A stretch of 64,000 nt of DNA from a virus: IMG/VR virus record IMGVR_UViG_3300042484_002275, positions 1-64,000 of that record. One strand, 5' to 3'. Below the pieces are notes generated by a model, which had not been told where the DNA came from, ran no database searches, and saw only the letters and a program-made list of their open reading frames with translations. The position numbers and the translations under genes were made by a program. Of this stretch, positions 16,326 to 26,107 are shown piece after piece. Numbering within the stretch: position 1 is the stretch's first letter; each line of letters begins with the position of its first letter.

Positions 16326-16356
16326 TTGGAATATTAAAATATTCTTCTTATCTTAT
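16326..16356 (+). promoter_or_regulatory. TTG-N20-TATCTTAT promoter
   Basis: TTG 16326-16328, 20 bases, TATCTTAT 16349-16356, preceded by TTCT. Drives the SSB gene. Confidence 0.6.
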
Positions 16357-16391
16357 ATAAATAAAAGTTTTAATTAAAAATCAGTTACATT

Positions 16392-17243
16392 ATGGATTTA
16401 AACGCAATTAAATCAAAGTTAGCCGCTCTAAACAGTGGTGGAAATCAAGACCGTGAGAAAGTAGACTTCGATAAGATTTACTGGAGACCGGCAAACGGAA
16501 AATCAACTATTAGAATCGTACCTTCGGCATTCAATGCTGCAGATCCTTTCACAGAGTTGAAACTACACTACAACATCGGGAAATTTCCTATGATGTCTCT
16601 TTCAAACTACGGAAAACAAGATCCAATCGAAGAATTCGTAAAAGAATTAAGAAAAACATCTGACAAAGACAATTGGTCTCTTTCAGGAAAACTATCACCT
16701 AAATCTAGATTCTTTGCTCCTGTTGTTGTAAGAGGAGAAGAAGAAAAAGGAGTTCGTCTTTGGTCATTCGGAGTTAACATCTACAAAGCATTATTGGCTT
16801 TAGCAGAGGATGAAGACATTGGAGATTTTACAGACGTAATGAGTGGATGGGATATGGTTGTTGAAAACACACCAGCTGCAGGACCAGGTCAGTTCCCAAC
16901 TACTACGGTTCGTATCAAACCAAAACAAACTACATTATCAGATGACGATAGTAAAGTGAACTCTTGGCTAAAAGACCAACCAAACGCTTTAGAAGTACAA
17001 ACTCAGTACGACTATGAATACATCAAGAAAAAATTACAAGAGTACTTAAATCCAGGAGAAGAAGTAGCATCAGCAGCTCCAGTAGCAGCAGAATCAATTG
17101 CACCAGTATCTACTCCATCAGCAGTAGCTGAACCAACTGACTTAGATAGAGCTTTAGGAAGCAATAAGACAGACTTTACTTTAGAGACTGCAGTTGAGGG
17201 TAACAAAAGTACAGTAAATAAATTCGACGATTTATTCAACTAA
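16392..17243 (+). CDS. single-stranded DNA-binding protein (gp32-like)
   Basis: 283 residues. KVDFDKIYWRPANGKSTIRIVPS (about 23-45) is the conserved OB-fold entry of T4 gp32-like proteins, and the C-terminus is acidic with Ala/Pro spacer (VASAAPVAAE, then FDDLFN), the usual protein-interaction tail. It coats ssDNA and coordinates UvsX and the helicase encoded just downstream. Three bases separate it from uvsX. The zinc-finger cysteines of T4 gp32 are absent, as in many marine relatives. Confidence 0.88.
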   Translation: MDLNAIKSKLAALNSGGNQDREKVDFDKIYWRPANGKSTIRIVPSAFNAADPFTELKLHYNIGKFPMMSLSNYGKQDPIEEFVKELRKTSDKDNWSLSGKLSPKSRFFAPVVVRGEEEKGVRLWSFGVNIYKALLALAEDEDIGDFTDVMSGWDMVVENTPAAGPGQFPTTTVRIKPKQTTLSDDDSKVNSWLKDQPNALEVQTQYDYEYIKKKLQEYLNPGEEVASAAPVAAESIAPVSTPSAVAEPTDLDRALGSNKTDFTLETAVEGNKSTVNKFDDLFN

Positions 17244-17246
17244 GAA

Positions 17247-18326
17247 ATGGCAGTTAGAAAAACAGCCCCTAAAACCGCTAGCGAGATAATCAAAGGCGGT
17301 TTCAGTCTCGATAACTTTAAGAAAAACAAAGGGTTTAGTAATTCTTCTGTAAAATTTAAAGAACAAGACTGGATTAAAGTCTCAGATGCTTTTTCAGAAG
17401 TAACATCCCTTAAAGGAATACCTATGGGGCATATTACCCTCTTAAGAGGACATTCTGATACAGGAAAAACTACTCTACTATTAGAAGCAGCAGTTGAAGC
17501 ACAAAAGAGACAAGTACTTCCGGTATTCATTATTACCGAGATGAAATGGTCTTGGCCTCATGCTCAAATGATGGGTCTTCAAGTTGAAGAGGTAGTTGAT
17601 GAGGAAACAGGAGAAATAACTGACTACAAAGGATTTTTCTTATATGCAGATAGAGGAACTCTAAATACCATAGAAGATGTAGCAGTTTATATCTTGGACT
17701 TAATCGATGAACAAAAGAAAGGAAATCTTCCTTACGATTTATGTTTCTTCTGGGATTCAGTTGGATCAGTACCAAGTGATTTATCAGTAAGATCAAATAA
17801 GAATAATAACGAATGGAATGCTGGAGCAATGTCTACTCAATTTGGAAATAACGTAAATCAAAAGATTATGTTATCAAGAAAAGAAGCAAGCAAGTATACA
17901 AACACTCTAGTAGCAATCAATAAAGTTTGGACTGCAAAACCTGAACATCCAATGGGTCAACCTCGATTGGAGAATAAAGGAGGAAAAACAATGTGGTATG
18001 ATGCAACAGTTATTATTACCTTCGGAAATATTACAAATTCAGGAACAAGTAAGATCAAAGCCGTTACAAAAGGTAAAGAGTTTGAATTTGCTAAAAGAAC
18101 CAAAGTTCAGATAGAAAAGAACCACATCGATGGTATTCAATCTAGAGGAGCAATCATTATGACCAGTCATGGATTTATTGCAGACGATAAGAAAGCAATT
18201 GATACATATAAAGACACTCATAAAGGATCTTGGGCAAATACGTTAGGGTCAACAGACTTTACAGTAACAATCGAAGCCGAAGTAGGAGAAGACTTAAGAA
18301 CTGATATGGAAATGCTCGATGAGTAG
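17247..18326 (+). CDS. uvsX: UvsX/RecA-like recombinase
   Basis: 359 residues. Walker A LLRGHSDTGKTTL at about 65-77 and Walker B-like LCFFWDSVGSVPS near 170 are typical of RecA/UvsX. FGNNVNQKIMLSRKE and AINKVW follow. It catalyses strand invasion for repair and recombination-dependent replication on gp32-coated ssDNA. The stop overlaps the next gene by eight bases, consistent with co-translation with the 5' nuclease. Confidence 0.9.
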   Translation: MAVRKTAPKTASEIIKGGFSLDNFKKNKGFSNSSVKFKEQDWIKVSDAFSEVTSLKGIPMGHITLLRGHSDTGKTTLLLEAAVEAQKRQVLPVFIITEMKWSWPHAQMMGLQVEEVVDEETGEITDYKGFFLYADRGTLNTIEDVAVYILDLIDEQKKGNLPYDLCFFWDSVGSVPSDLSVRSNKNNNEWNAGAMSTQFGNNVNQKIMLSRKEASKYTNTLVAINKVWTAKPEHPMGQPRLENKGGKTMWYDATVIITFGNITNSGTSKIKAVTKGKEFEFAKRTKVQIEKNHIDGIQSRGAIIMTSHGFIADDKKAIDTYKDTHKGSWANTLGSTDFTVTIEAEVGEDLRTDMEMLDE

Positions 18327-19341
18327 TTATTTAGATATACTAAATAAAATCGAACAAAAACCAGACAGAAAACTAAACGACCATGTTTTGATTGTAGATA
18401 GTATGAATACCTTTATAAGGTCTTTTGCAATGCTACAGTCTATGAATCCACAAGGCCATCACACCGGTGGTCTTGTTGGTTTTTTAAGGTCATTAGGTTT
18501 TCTAAATAGAACAATTGACCCTACTAGAATCATTTGCGTATTTGACGGACAAGCTTCCTCTTCAAGTAGAAAGAATATTGATCCTGAATACAAAGCAAAT
18601 AGAAATATTAAGAGGATTACCAATTGGGAAATATTCGATGATAAAGATGACGAGTTCCAAAGCATGACAATGCAAATGGGACGATTGGTTGAATACTTAC
18701 AGTGCTTACCTCTAACTCTAATCTCTATTGATAAGATAGAAGCAGATGATACTATATCTTATCTAGCTCAGAAATTTGCAGCTAATAATAAAAAGGTAAC
18801 AATTGTTTCTTCTGATAAAGATTTTTTACAGATAGTGGATGAAAATATAGAAGTTTATTCCCCTATCAAGAAAAAAACCTACGGAAAAAAAGAGGTACAG
18901 GAAGAAATAGGAATGATCCCTGAGAATTATTTAATAATGAAAGCACTATTAGGTGATAACTCAGATAACCTTACAGGTATAAAAGGATTAGGACCTAAGA
19001 CACTCATAAAAGAATTCCCAGGACTAGTAAAAGATCCTTTATTTGAATTAAGTGATATTCAGAAAATTTGTAATGAAAAATTACAGACTAAGAAAATATT
19101 CGCACAAATACTGTATGATTGGAATAAAGTAAAAACTAACTATGAATTGATGAATCTTTTAGAGCCAAGGTTGGGAGATTACGAAATAGTTCATATATTA
19201 GATAAGATAAAAGAGCCAATACCTGCTTTACAGGTTGTTACTTTTTTAAAAATGTTAGAGGCAGATCAAATCGAAGCTCTAAACAAAAACGTTGAAGGAT
19301 GGTTAGAGATTTTTAGACCGCTTTCAACATATCAAAAATAA
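18319..19341 (+). CDS. 5'-3' exonuclease / RNase H-like flap nuclease
   Basis: 340 residues. HVLIVDSMNTFIRSF (about 21-35) gives the first catalytic Asp, RIICVFDGQ (about 72) the second, and IEADDTISYLAQK plus VTIVSSDKDFLQIV the PIN/FEN acidic clusters. GDNSDNLTGIKGLGPKT (about 213) is the helix-hairpin-helix DNA clamp. This matches T4 RNase H-type enzymes that remove RNA primers and flaps. It overlaps uvsX and is followed by the helicase gene. Confidence 0.88.
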   Translation: MSSYLDILNKIEQKPDRKLNDHVLIVDSMNTFIRSFAMLQSMNPQGHHTGGLVGFLRSLGFLNRTIDPTRIICVFDGQASSSSRKNIDPEYKANRNIKRITNWEIFDDKDDEFQSMTMQMGRLVEYLQCLPLTLISIDKIEADDTISYLAQKFAANNKKVTIVSSDKDFLQIVDENIEVYSPIKKKTYGKKEVQEEIGMIPENYLIMKALLGDNSDNLTGIKGLGPKTLIKEFPGLVKDPLFELSDIQKICNEKLQTKKIFAQILYDWNKVKTNYELMNLLEPRLGDYEIVHILDKIKEPIPALQVVTFLKMLEADQIEALNKNVEGWLEIFRPLSTYQK

Positions 19342-19361
19342 GTTATAATAAAATAAGTTAC

Positions 19362-20714
19362 ATGACATCATTAGCAAAATTATCTTCCTACGGAAAAGGA
19401 TTCCAATTAAAAGTATTGGGAGCATTACTAACAGACAAAAAATTCTTGCTTAACACAAGAGATTTACTACAACCAGATTATTTTGATTCAGATGCACATA
19501 AGTGGATCCTAGAAACTACTATCAAGTATTATGATAAGTATCATACTACAATTTCATTGGAAGCATTGAAAATTGAATTACAGAAAGTAGAGAATGATAT
19601 CTTACAAGTAGCAGTTAAAGCAGAATTAAGAAACTGTTACGAAGCCACTCAAGAGGATCTAGCATACGTTGTAGAAGAATTTACTACCTTTGCCAAAAAC
19701 CAAGAACTTAAAGCAGCATTACTAAACTCAGCAGACCTATTAAATCAAGGAGACTTTGATGGAATTAGAGGATTGATTGAAAGAGCTATGAGAGCTGGTA
19801 TGGATAAGAATATGGGTCATGAATATAATAAGGATGTAGAGAGTCGTTATAGAGAAAACTACAGACCAACTATTCCAACACCTTGGCCGATTATGAATGA
19901 AACCATTGGAGGTGGTTGGGGCCCTGGCGATTTAATTATTATGTTTGGTAATCCTGGAGGAGGAAAGTCTTGGACGATGGTGGCAGCAGCAGCACATGCA
20001 GTACTAATGGGATTCAATGTAAACTTCTATACTCTAGAACTAGGAGAAGATTATGTAGGAAAACGTTTTGACTGTTACTTCACAGGACATGGAATTGAAG
20101 AAGTAAATAAACATAGAGGAGAGGTTGAGAAGATTGTAGGTAAATTAAAAGGAAAATTAATTGTAAAAGAGTATCCACCAAAAGGAGCTTCAATCAATAC
20201 AATTAAATCTCACATCCAGAAATGTATCGATATGGATCACAAACCAGATATGGTTATTATTGATTATGTCGATTATTTAAAAGCACCTTCTAAATCTCGT
20301 TTCACAGAGAGAAAAGATGAAATAGATGATGTGTTTATTGGAGCAAAAGGACTAGCTAAGGAACTTCAAATTCCTATTCTAACACCATCTCAAGTTAATA
20401 GAATGGGTGCTAAGGATTCTGTTATCGAAGGAGATAAAGCAGCAGGTTCTTACGACAAGATGATGGTAGCAGATATTTGTTTATCTCTTTCTAGAATGAA
20501 AGAAGATAAGGTTTTAGGAACGGGAAGAATTCACGTTATGAAGAACAGATATGGAATGGATGGTATGACCTGGGATGCAAAAGTAGATACAAATAATGGT
20601 CATATTGAGATTTTAGGAAACATGTTACTAGACGAATCTGGCGACAAACCTAAAGGAAGTTATAAAGAAATAGCTAACAAGTTCTTTGAGTTGGAGAGTC
20701 AAGTTCCATTCTAA
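19362..20714 (+). CDS. DnaB-like replicative helicase (gp41-like)
   Basis: 450 residues. The RecA-type core has Walker A MFGNPGGGKSWTM (about 194) and Walker B-like MVIIDYVDYL near 300, then PILTPSQVNR and the arginine-finger-like KNRYGMDG. The N-terminal 150 residues match the DnaB/gp41 helical domain (LLTDKKFLLN, QPDYFDSDAHKWI). It unwinds DNA 5'-3' at the fork. No primase gene is visible in this window. Confidence 0.88.
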   Translation: MTSLAKLSSYGKGFQLKVLGALLTDKKFLLNTRDLLQPDYFDSDAHKWILETTIKYYDKYHTTISLEALKIELQKVENDILQVAVKAELRNCYEATQEDLAYVVEEFTTFAKNQELKAALLNSADLLNQGDFDGIRGLIERAMRAGMDKNMGHEYNKDVESRYRENYRPTIPTPWPIMNETIGGGWGPGDLIIMFGNPGGGKSWTMVAAAAHAVLMGFNVNFYTLELGEDYVGKRFDCYFTGHGIEEVNKHRGEVEKIVGKLKGKLIVKEYPPKGASINTIKSHIQKCIDMDHKPDMVIIDYVDYLKAPSKSRFTERKDEIDDVFIGAKGLAKELQIPILTPSQVNRMGAKDSVIEGDKAAGSYDKMMVADICLSLSRMKEDKVLGTGRIHVMKNRYGMDGMTWDAKVDTNNGHIEILGNMLLDESGDKPKGSYKEIANKFFELESQVPF

Positions 20715-20768
20715 AAGCCTATTTATTTCTACAGTCATAATCTATAACGAATATTAAAAAAAGCGAAT

Positions 20769-21746
20769 ATGAGTCTAAAAGACGAACGCATAGTTTACAA
20801 ACCATTTGAATACCCACAAGCACACGATTACTGGCTTAAAGCGCACCAAGCGCACTGGTTACATACAGAAGTTCCAATGTCACAAGACGTAACAGATTGG
20901 AATTCGAACTTAAAACCACACGAAAAAAATGTTATAGGCGGAATCCTAAAAGGATTTGCTCAAACAGAAACAGTTGTAAACGATTACTGGACATCTTTAG
21001 TAACAAAATGGTTTAGAAAACCAGAAGTTATCATGATGGCAGTTACTTTTGGAGCTTTCGAAACAATCCATGCTGAAGCATATGCTCTACTAAACGAGCA
21101 ATTAGGATTAGATAATTTTGCAGAATTCTTAGAAGACGAATCAACAGCAGCTAAAATTCAATCTTTACTGGATGTTAGAGACGGAAATGCAGGAGAAACA
21201 GATTGGCATGAAGCAGCTAGATCTCTAGCAATATTCTCAGCATTTACCGAAGGAGTAAATCTATTCTCTTCTTTTGCGGTACTATTATCATTTAAGATGA
21301 GAAATAAGTTAAAAGGAGTAGGTCAAATAGTTGAATGGTCTGTAAGAGATGAATCACTTCACTCAGAAGCAGGATGTTGGTTATTTAGAACTTTAATGGA
21401 AGAATATCCAGAACTAAAAACAGAAAAACTTATCAACGATATTAGAGAAGCAGCAACACTTGCTCTTCAACTAGAATTTAACTTTATCGATAAGATATTT
21501 GAAATGGGAGATTTAGAGAATTTATCTAAAAACGAACTAAAAAACTTTATTAAACACAGAGTAAATACTAAGATGGGAGATTTAGGATTAAAACCTTTAA
21601 TACCTTCAGATCAAATCGATAAAGGAGCTTTAAAACAAATGTTATGGTTTGATGCAGTAGTAGCAGGTAAACAACATACAGATTTTTTCGCATCAAGAGT
21701 AACGAATTATGCCAAAGGGCATATGGATTGGGACAACGCATTTTAA
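20769..21746 (+). CDS. nrdB: ribonucleotide reductase class I, small (beta) subunit
   Basis: 325 residues. Di-iron ligands are visible: Glu in FAQTETVVNDY, Glu and His in GAFETIHAEAY with the radical Tyr four residues after His (class Ia/b spacing), Glu in FTEGVNLF, and Glu/His in VRDESLHSEAG. The C-terminal tail (MDWDNAF) binds the large subunit. It supplies the tyrosyl radical for NDP reduction. Nine bases separate it from nrdA; the beta-before-alpha order is unusual but known in phages. Confidence 0.93.
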   Translation: MSLKDERIVYKPFEYPQAHDYWLKAHQAHWLHTEVPMSQDVTDWNSNLKPHEKNVIGGILKGFAQTETVVNDYWTSLVTKWFRKPEVIMMAVTFGAFETIHAEAYALLNEQLGLDNFAEFLEDESTAAKIQSLLDVRDGNAGETDWHEAARSLAIFSAFTEGVNLFSSFAVLLSFKMRNKLKGVGQIVEWSVRDESLHSEAGCWLFRTLMEEYPELKTEKLINDIREAATLALQLEFNFIDKIFEMGDLENLSKNELKNFIKHRVNTKMGDLGLKPLIPSDQIDKGALKQMLWFDAVVAGKQHTDFFASRVTNYAKGHMDWDNAF

Positions 21747-21755
21747 TTTAATTTT

Positions 21756-23465
21756 ATGGGAGTAGATTACAGTGCCTGGAAACCAGGCGTAGATTATCCG
21801 GAATGGATGAATGAAGTATCTTTGGCAACAATTTCAAACGGATATTTACTTCCGGATGAAAATCCAAAGAAGGCTTATAGAAGAGTTGCTGATGCAGTAG
21901 CTAAAAGATTAGATCGTCCTGATCTAGCAAACAAGTTTTTTAAATACATGTGGAAGGGTTGGCTAAACCTAGCTTCACCTGTACTCTCAAACACTGGAAC
22001 TGACAAAGGACTTCCAATCTCATGTTTCGGTATAGATACTCCTGATTCAATCAGAGGTATTGGATTAACCAATGCAGAACTGATGAGACTTACCTCTTTA
22101 GGAGGAGGAGTAGGAATTGGACTAGGAAGAGTTAGAGGAAGAGGAAAAAAGATTGCCAATGGCGATACAGGTAACTCAGAAGGAATTATACCTTGGGCTA
22201 AGATCTATGATTCAACTATCATTGCTACAAATCAAGGATCAGTTCGTAGAGGAGCAGCTTCTGTAAATCTAGACATCAATCATATTGATATAAAAGAGTT
22301 CTTACGTATTAGAAGACCACAAGGAGATCCAAACCGTCAGTGTTTAAATTTACACCAATGTGTTTCTATCGATGATAAGTTCATGAAGAGATTAGAGCAT
22401 AGAGATCCTGAAGCAATGGAACTATGGGTTGAGATTCTTAAATCAAGAGTTGAGACAGGAGAGCCTTACATTATGTTTAAGGATAATGTTAATAACGCTA
22501 ATCCACCTGCATACGTTAAAAATAACTTAGATGTTACAATGACTAACATATGTTCGGAGATTGCTTTACATACTGACGAAGAGCATTCATTTGTATGTTG
22601 TTTATCTTCTTTAAATATTACAAAATACGAAGAGTGGAAAGATACTGATTTAGTTGAAACGGCAATTTATTTCTTAGATGGAGTATTAGAAGAGTTCTTA
22701 GTTAAGACAAATGGTAAAGATTCTTTAATTAGAGCACACCGTTCTGCTAAGAAAGGAAGAGCATTAGGATTAGGAGTTTTAGGATGGCATTCATTCTTAC
22801 AATCAAAAGGATTACCTTTTAATTCAATCGCATCTACTTCTTGGACAAATAGAATATTTGCACAGATTAAAACACAAGCAGAAGCAGCTTCTAGAAAATT
22901 AGCTGAAGAGTATGGTGAACCAATCTGGTGTAAAGGAACAGGAATGAGAAATACGCATTTAATTGCTATTGCTCCAACAGTTTCTAATTCAACAATCTCA
23001 GGAGGAGTATCAGCAGGTATTGAACCAATTCCAGCAAACGTTTATACTTTCAATTCATCTAAAGGAACTTTCATTAGAAAGAATCCAGTATTAGAAAAAT
23101 ACTTAGAAGACAAAGGACACAATACAGAAGAGGTATGGCAGCAAATTTTAAAGGATAGAGGATCAATTGCAAATCTACCTGAAGACATTATGCCGTTTGA
23201 TGATAAAGAAGTATTCTTAACATTTGCAGAAATAAACCAATTGGCTTTAGTAGAACAAGCTTCGGTAAGACAGAAGTATGTTGACCAGGCTCAATCACTA
23301 AACTTAGCATTCGATCCGGGAGATAGTCCTAAATTTATAAACCTTGTTCACCAGACAGCTTGGAAACTTGGATTAAAAACGTTATATTATTTAAGAACCG
23401 ATTCTGTCATAAATGGGGATATCGGGAGTAGAACTTCTGAAGACTGTTTAAGCTGTGATGGATAA
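21756..23465 (+). CDS. nrdA: ribonucleotide reductase class I, large (alpha) subunit
   Basis: 569 residues, well below the usual 750 or more, because the N-terminal ATP-cone is missing; dATP feedback inhibition is probably lost (inference). Active-site cysteines are present in PISCFGID and FVCCLSSLN, and TNICSEI supplies the Asn-Cys-Glu triad. APTVSNSTISGG is the phosphate-binding loop. The C-terminal SEDCLSCDG has the CxxC pair that exchanges with thioredoxin, and a thioredoxin gene lies at 30130. Confidence 0.93.
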   Translation: MGVDYSAWKPGVDYPEWMNEVSLATISNGYLLPDENPKKAYRRVADAVAKRLDRPDLANKFFKYMWKGWLNLASPVLSNTGTDKGLPISCFGIDTPDSIRGIGLTNAELMRLTSLGGGVGIGLGRVRGRGKKIANGDTGNSEGIIPWAKIYDSTIIATNQGSVRRGAASVNLDINHIDIKEFLRIRRPQGDPNRQCLNLHQCVSIDDKFMKRLEHRDPEAMELWVEILKSRVETGEPYIMFKDNVNNANPPAYVKNNLDVTMTNICSEIALHTDEEHSFVCCLSSLNITKYEEWKDTDLVETAIYFLDGVLEEFLVKTNGKDSLIRAHRSAKKGRALGLGVLGWHSFLQSKGLPFNSIASTSWTNRIFAQIKTQAEAASRKLAEEYGEPIWCKGTGMRNTHLIAIAPTVSNSTISGGVSAGIEPIPANVYTFNSSKGTFIRKNPVLEKYLEDKGHNTEEVWQQILKDRGSIANLPEDIMPFDDKEVFLTFAEINQLALVEQASVRQKYVDQAQSLNLAFDPGDSPKFINLVHQTAWKLGLKTLYYLRTDSVINGDIGSRTSEDCLSCDG

Positions 23466-23476
23466 AAAATAAAAAT

Positions 23477-23926
23477 ATGGTATACTTTATAGTAGTAGTA
23501 CTTCTAGTAATTGGAGCACTAGTTTATATTACAAACATAGCAAAAGCTGAAGTAAAAAGATTAGAACAGGTTATAGTTGAAAAAGAACTAGAACTGGTTG
23601 AAGAGATTAAGAAAGCAAGGAAAGATTCAACATTTAGATCCTCAGCAGTTAACTGGGGTAAGACAATTGAACACTTTGTTCCTTTCATGACTAAGTTTCC
23701 AGTACCACCTGAAGATGTAGTCTTTTTAGGAATGCCAATTGATTATGTAGGATTTACTAATACAGATAGCAAAACTAAATGTGAGGTACATTTCATTGAA
23801 GTAAAATCAGGAAATGCATTCTTAATGGGTAAGCAGAAAAACATTAAGCAAGCAATTCTAGACGGAAGAGTTCACTGGCATGAAATTGCAGTAGACGGTA
23901 ACAGAGCAGAGATCACAGAAGAATAG
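23477..23926 (+). CDS. Holliday-junction-resolvase-related endonuclease, membrane-anchored
   Basis: 149 residues. An N-terminal transmembrane segment (residues 2-20) and a charged coiled coil precede a PD-(D/E)xK-like core: GMPIDYVGF with the metal Asp and VHFIEVKSG with ExK. RVHWHEI follows. This pattern matches the Endonuc_Holl family (PF10107-like). It may resolve recombination intermediates or process DNA at the membrane. Follows nrdA by eleven bases. Confidence 0.75.
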   Translation: MVYFIVVVLLVIGALVYITNIAKAEVKRLEQVIVEKELELVEEIKKARKDSTFRSSAVNWGKTIEHFVPFMTKFPVPPEDVVFLGMPIDYVGFTNTDSKTKCEVHFIEVKSGNAFLMGKQKNIKQAILDGRVHWHEIAVDGNRAEITEE

Positions 23927-23939
23927 CTATTTATATGAA

Positions 23940-24938
23940 ATGAATATACTAGCCAAAATAGTAAAATTGTTATACCCTCTACTAATACTAGGGGGTATTT
24001 TATCTACACAGAGTCAAACCTTTACGCACTCAGGATATATCTATGGTTCAAATGCAGTAGGCATATCTGGTATACCAGTTTACCTGTATAAAAGAACAAC
24101 ACCAACATTAACAGGATTTACATCTCAGAATAACTACAACGGTCATTCCTACTATAGGTCAACAGGTTCTATGACCTGGACTGCTGCAAGACAGGCTTGT
24201 TTAAATATGGGAGGACATTTAGTAACTGTAACAACAGCAGCTGAAAATACTTTTATATTTAACCTATGGCCTAATGGATGGATTGGATTAACAGATGAAG
24301 CAGTAGAAGGGCAATGGAGATGGGTAACTGGGGAAACCTTTTCTTGGGCTAATTGGAATGGAGGTGAACCTAATAATTCCAATAATGAAGACTATATACA
24401 ATTTGTAGGAGGAGGGAAGTGGAATGATTTACCAAATACATCACTTCCTTATGTATTGGAATTTGAGTATATAGTAGACTATACACCTTGGACTTTATTA
24501 ACAACTTCAACAACAGATGCTTCGGGTAGATATTCTTTCTCTACATCAACAAACCCCTCAATAGAATACTACATTACTTTTACTCCACCCTCCTTACCAT
24601 CTTTAATTAACCTAGATGCTCAAACCTCTAATACCTTAGTAACAAATCCTCTTCTAATGAGAAGTAAAGATTTCTATAGATTTGATGTTAATAGTGATGG
24701 AAAAGTAACCATATCAGACACCTACTTAATATATGCTAAAAAGAATGGATTATTTACATCATTCCCTGCCTCACCGCCGGATAGTAGAATATTCACCACA
24801 ACACAATGGAGTACATTTAGTAACAGTACAGTAAATCAAAAGATAGCATATCCTGGAGTACAGTCTATAACAATCAATACACCAACCTCAGGAGGAGCAT
24901 CTTCATTCTATATTACAAGAGTGGGGTACACTAACTAA
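23940..24938 (+). CDS. secreted C-type lectin protein with dockerin-like C-terminal module
   Basis: 332 residues. A signal peptide (1-24, ending STQSQT) is followed by a C-type lectin domain (about 62-180): WTAARQACLNMGGHLVTV, WIGLTD, GEPNN and KWNDLP, including the EPN calcium/sugar motif of mannose-type lectins. The C-terminal about 110 residues contain FDVNSDGKVTISDTYLI, a dockerin/EF-hand-like calcium loop, and a segment shared with the next protein (25015). It is exported and probably binds glycans on the cell surface. A TATTTATA octamer precedes the start. No T9SS tail is seen on this one. Confidence 0.8.
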   Translation: MNILAKIVKLLYPLLILGGILSTQSQTFTHSGYIYGSNAVGISGIPVYLYKRTTPTLTGFTSQNNYNGHSYYRSTGSMTWTAARQACLNMGGHLVTVTTAAENTFIFNLWPNGWIGLTDEAVEGQWRWVTGETFSWANWNGGEPNNSNNEDYIQFVGGGKWNDLPNTSLPYVLEFEYIVDYTPWTLLTTSTTDASGRYSFSTSTNPSIEYYITFTPPSLPSLINLDAQTSNTLVTNPLLMRSKDFYRFDVNSDGKVTISDTYLIYAKKNGLFTSFPASPPDSRIFTTTQWSTFSNSTVNQKIAYPGVQSITINTPTSGGASSFYITRVGYTN

Positions 24939-25014
24939 AAACTTACAATATTTATTATAGACAAAGTGCAAGAGCACCAGGTTTTATTAAAAAAAATAAC
25001 TTAAAAAAAAAGAA

Positions 25015-26106
25015 ATGAAGAAATTACTTTTAATGTTAAGTTTAGTTTTAGTAACACTTACTGGGTATTCACAAACTATTGCACCAGATGCTACTAAACC
25101 TTACTTAATTTTTGATCAAGCCTACAACCTACAACCAGTTGGGGCAGCAACACCAACATCTGTTGCAATCTACTACGATAATGCAGGATCTACTGCCATT
25201 AAAGCAGTACAGTTTAGATTATGGTACGACAAGACCGTATTTGATTCACCTACCGTAACTTACGTAGGATCAGAAATAAACAACTATTTCCAAACTCTAG
25301 TAAACACAACAGAAGGTAGCGTAACAGTTACATGGGTTTATACAGGAGCAAATGCTTCATTCGACTTAACTGATGGGCAAATGTTTAATGTAGCTCTTCC
25401 TTTTAAAGCATCTTACACAAATGGTGCAGTAGCATCAATGGCTTTTACAGGAGCAACAGCTTATCCATCTTATGGAACTTTAGCCAATGGAACTGATACA
25501 GTATTAGGATTACAAAACTATGGTGGAGCATTTACAGAACCAGTATTTAACTATGCAGCTACATTCCTAAACGACCCAACCAATCCTGCAACAGACGTAC
25601 CAGTTATCTTACAGAAATCTTCAAACGGAACAGTTTGGACTGATGTAATGACTGTACCAACTCTAGCAACAGGAGTAGCAGCATTTACAACAAACCTAGA
25701 TCAGACATACTGGCAAATTAGAGTAAAAGTAGCACCAGGCTTAACAGCACCAGCTGCTTTATCTACAGCAGATTCTAATATGATTGCTCAAATGGCTACA
25801 GGAATTCAAACACCAACAGGTACTCAATTCTATACAGCTAACCCTAATCAAGCAAACAATATAACAATCTCGGATTCATATACAGTATTCTCTAGATTAG
25901 CTCAAGGTAATTCAACTTACCCAAACAATCCAGATGTATTATTCTTTACAGAAGCTCAATATACTTCAATAGCAGCATCTGCTACAAGTTTAGAGGCTAC
26001 AATCCCAGGTCAAGTAACATTCCTATCAGCTAACATCAATAACACAGTTGCTGCTAATTACTATTTACTGGTACTAGGAGATGTAAACGGAACAGGACGT
26101 AACTAA
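25015..26106 (+). CDS. secreted protein with cohesin-like domain and dockerin-like module
   Basis: 363 residues with a clear signal peptide (MKKLLLMLSLVLVTLTGYSQ). Residues about 40-145 (VQFRLWYDKTVFDSPTVTY, FNVALPFKASY) look like a cohesin-type beta sandwich. The C-terminal 110 residues share ISDSY...FSRL, FFTEAQY and IPGQ with the lectin at 23940, and the protein stops at GDVNGTGRN, the beginning of a dockerin calcium loop. It starts 76 bases after the lectin gene and ends one base before the next start, so these secreted genes are co-expressed. Confidence 0.7.
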   Translation: MKKLLLMLSLVLVTLTGYSQTIAPDATKPYLIFDQAYNLQPVGAATPTSVAIYYDNAGSTAIKAVQFRLWYDKTVFDSPTVTYVGSEINNYFQTLVNTTEGSVTVTWVYTGANASFDLTDGQMFNVALPFKASYTNGAVASMAFTGATAYPSYGTLANGTDTVLGLQNYGGAFTEPVFNYAATFLNDPTNPATDVPVILQKSSNGTVWTDVMTVPTLATGVAAFTTNLDQTYWQIRVKVAPGLTAPAALSTADSNMIAQMATGIQTPTGTQFYTANPNQANNITISDSYTVFSRLAQGNSTYPNNPDVLFFTEAQYTSIAASATSLEATIPGQVTFLSANINNTVAANYYLLVLGDVNGTGRN

Positions 26107-26107
26107 T

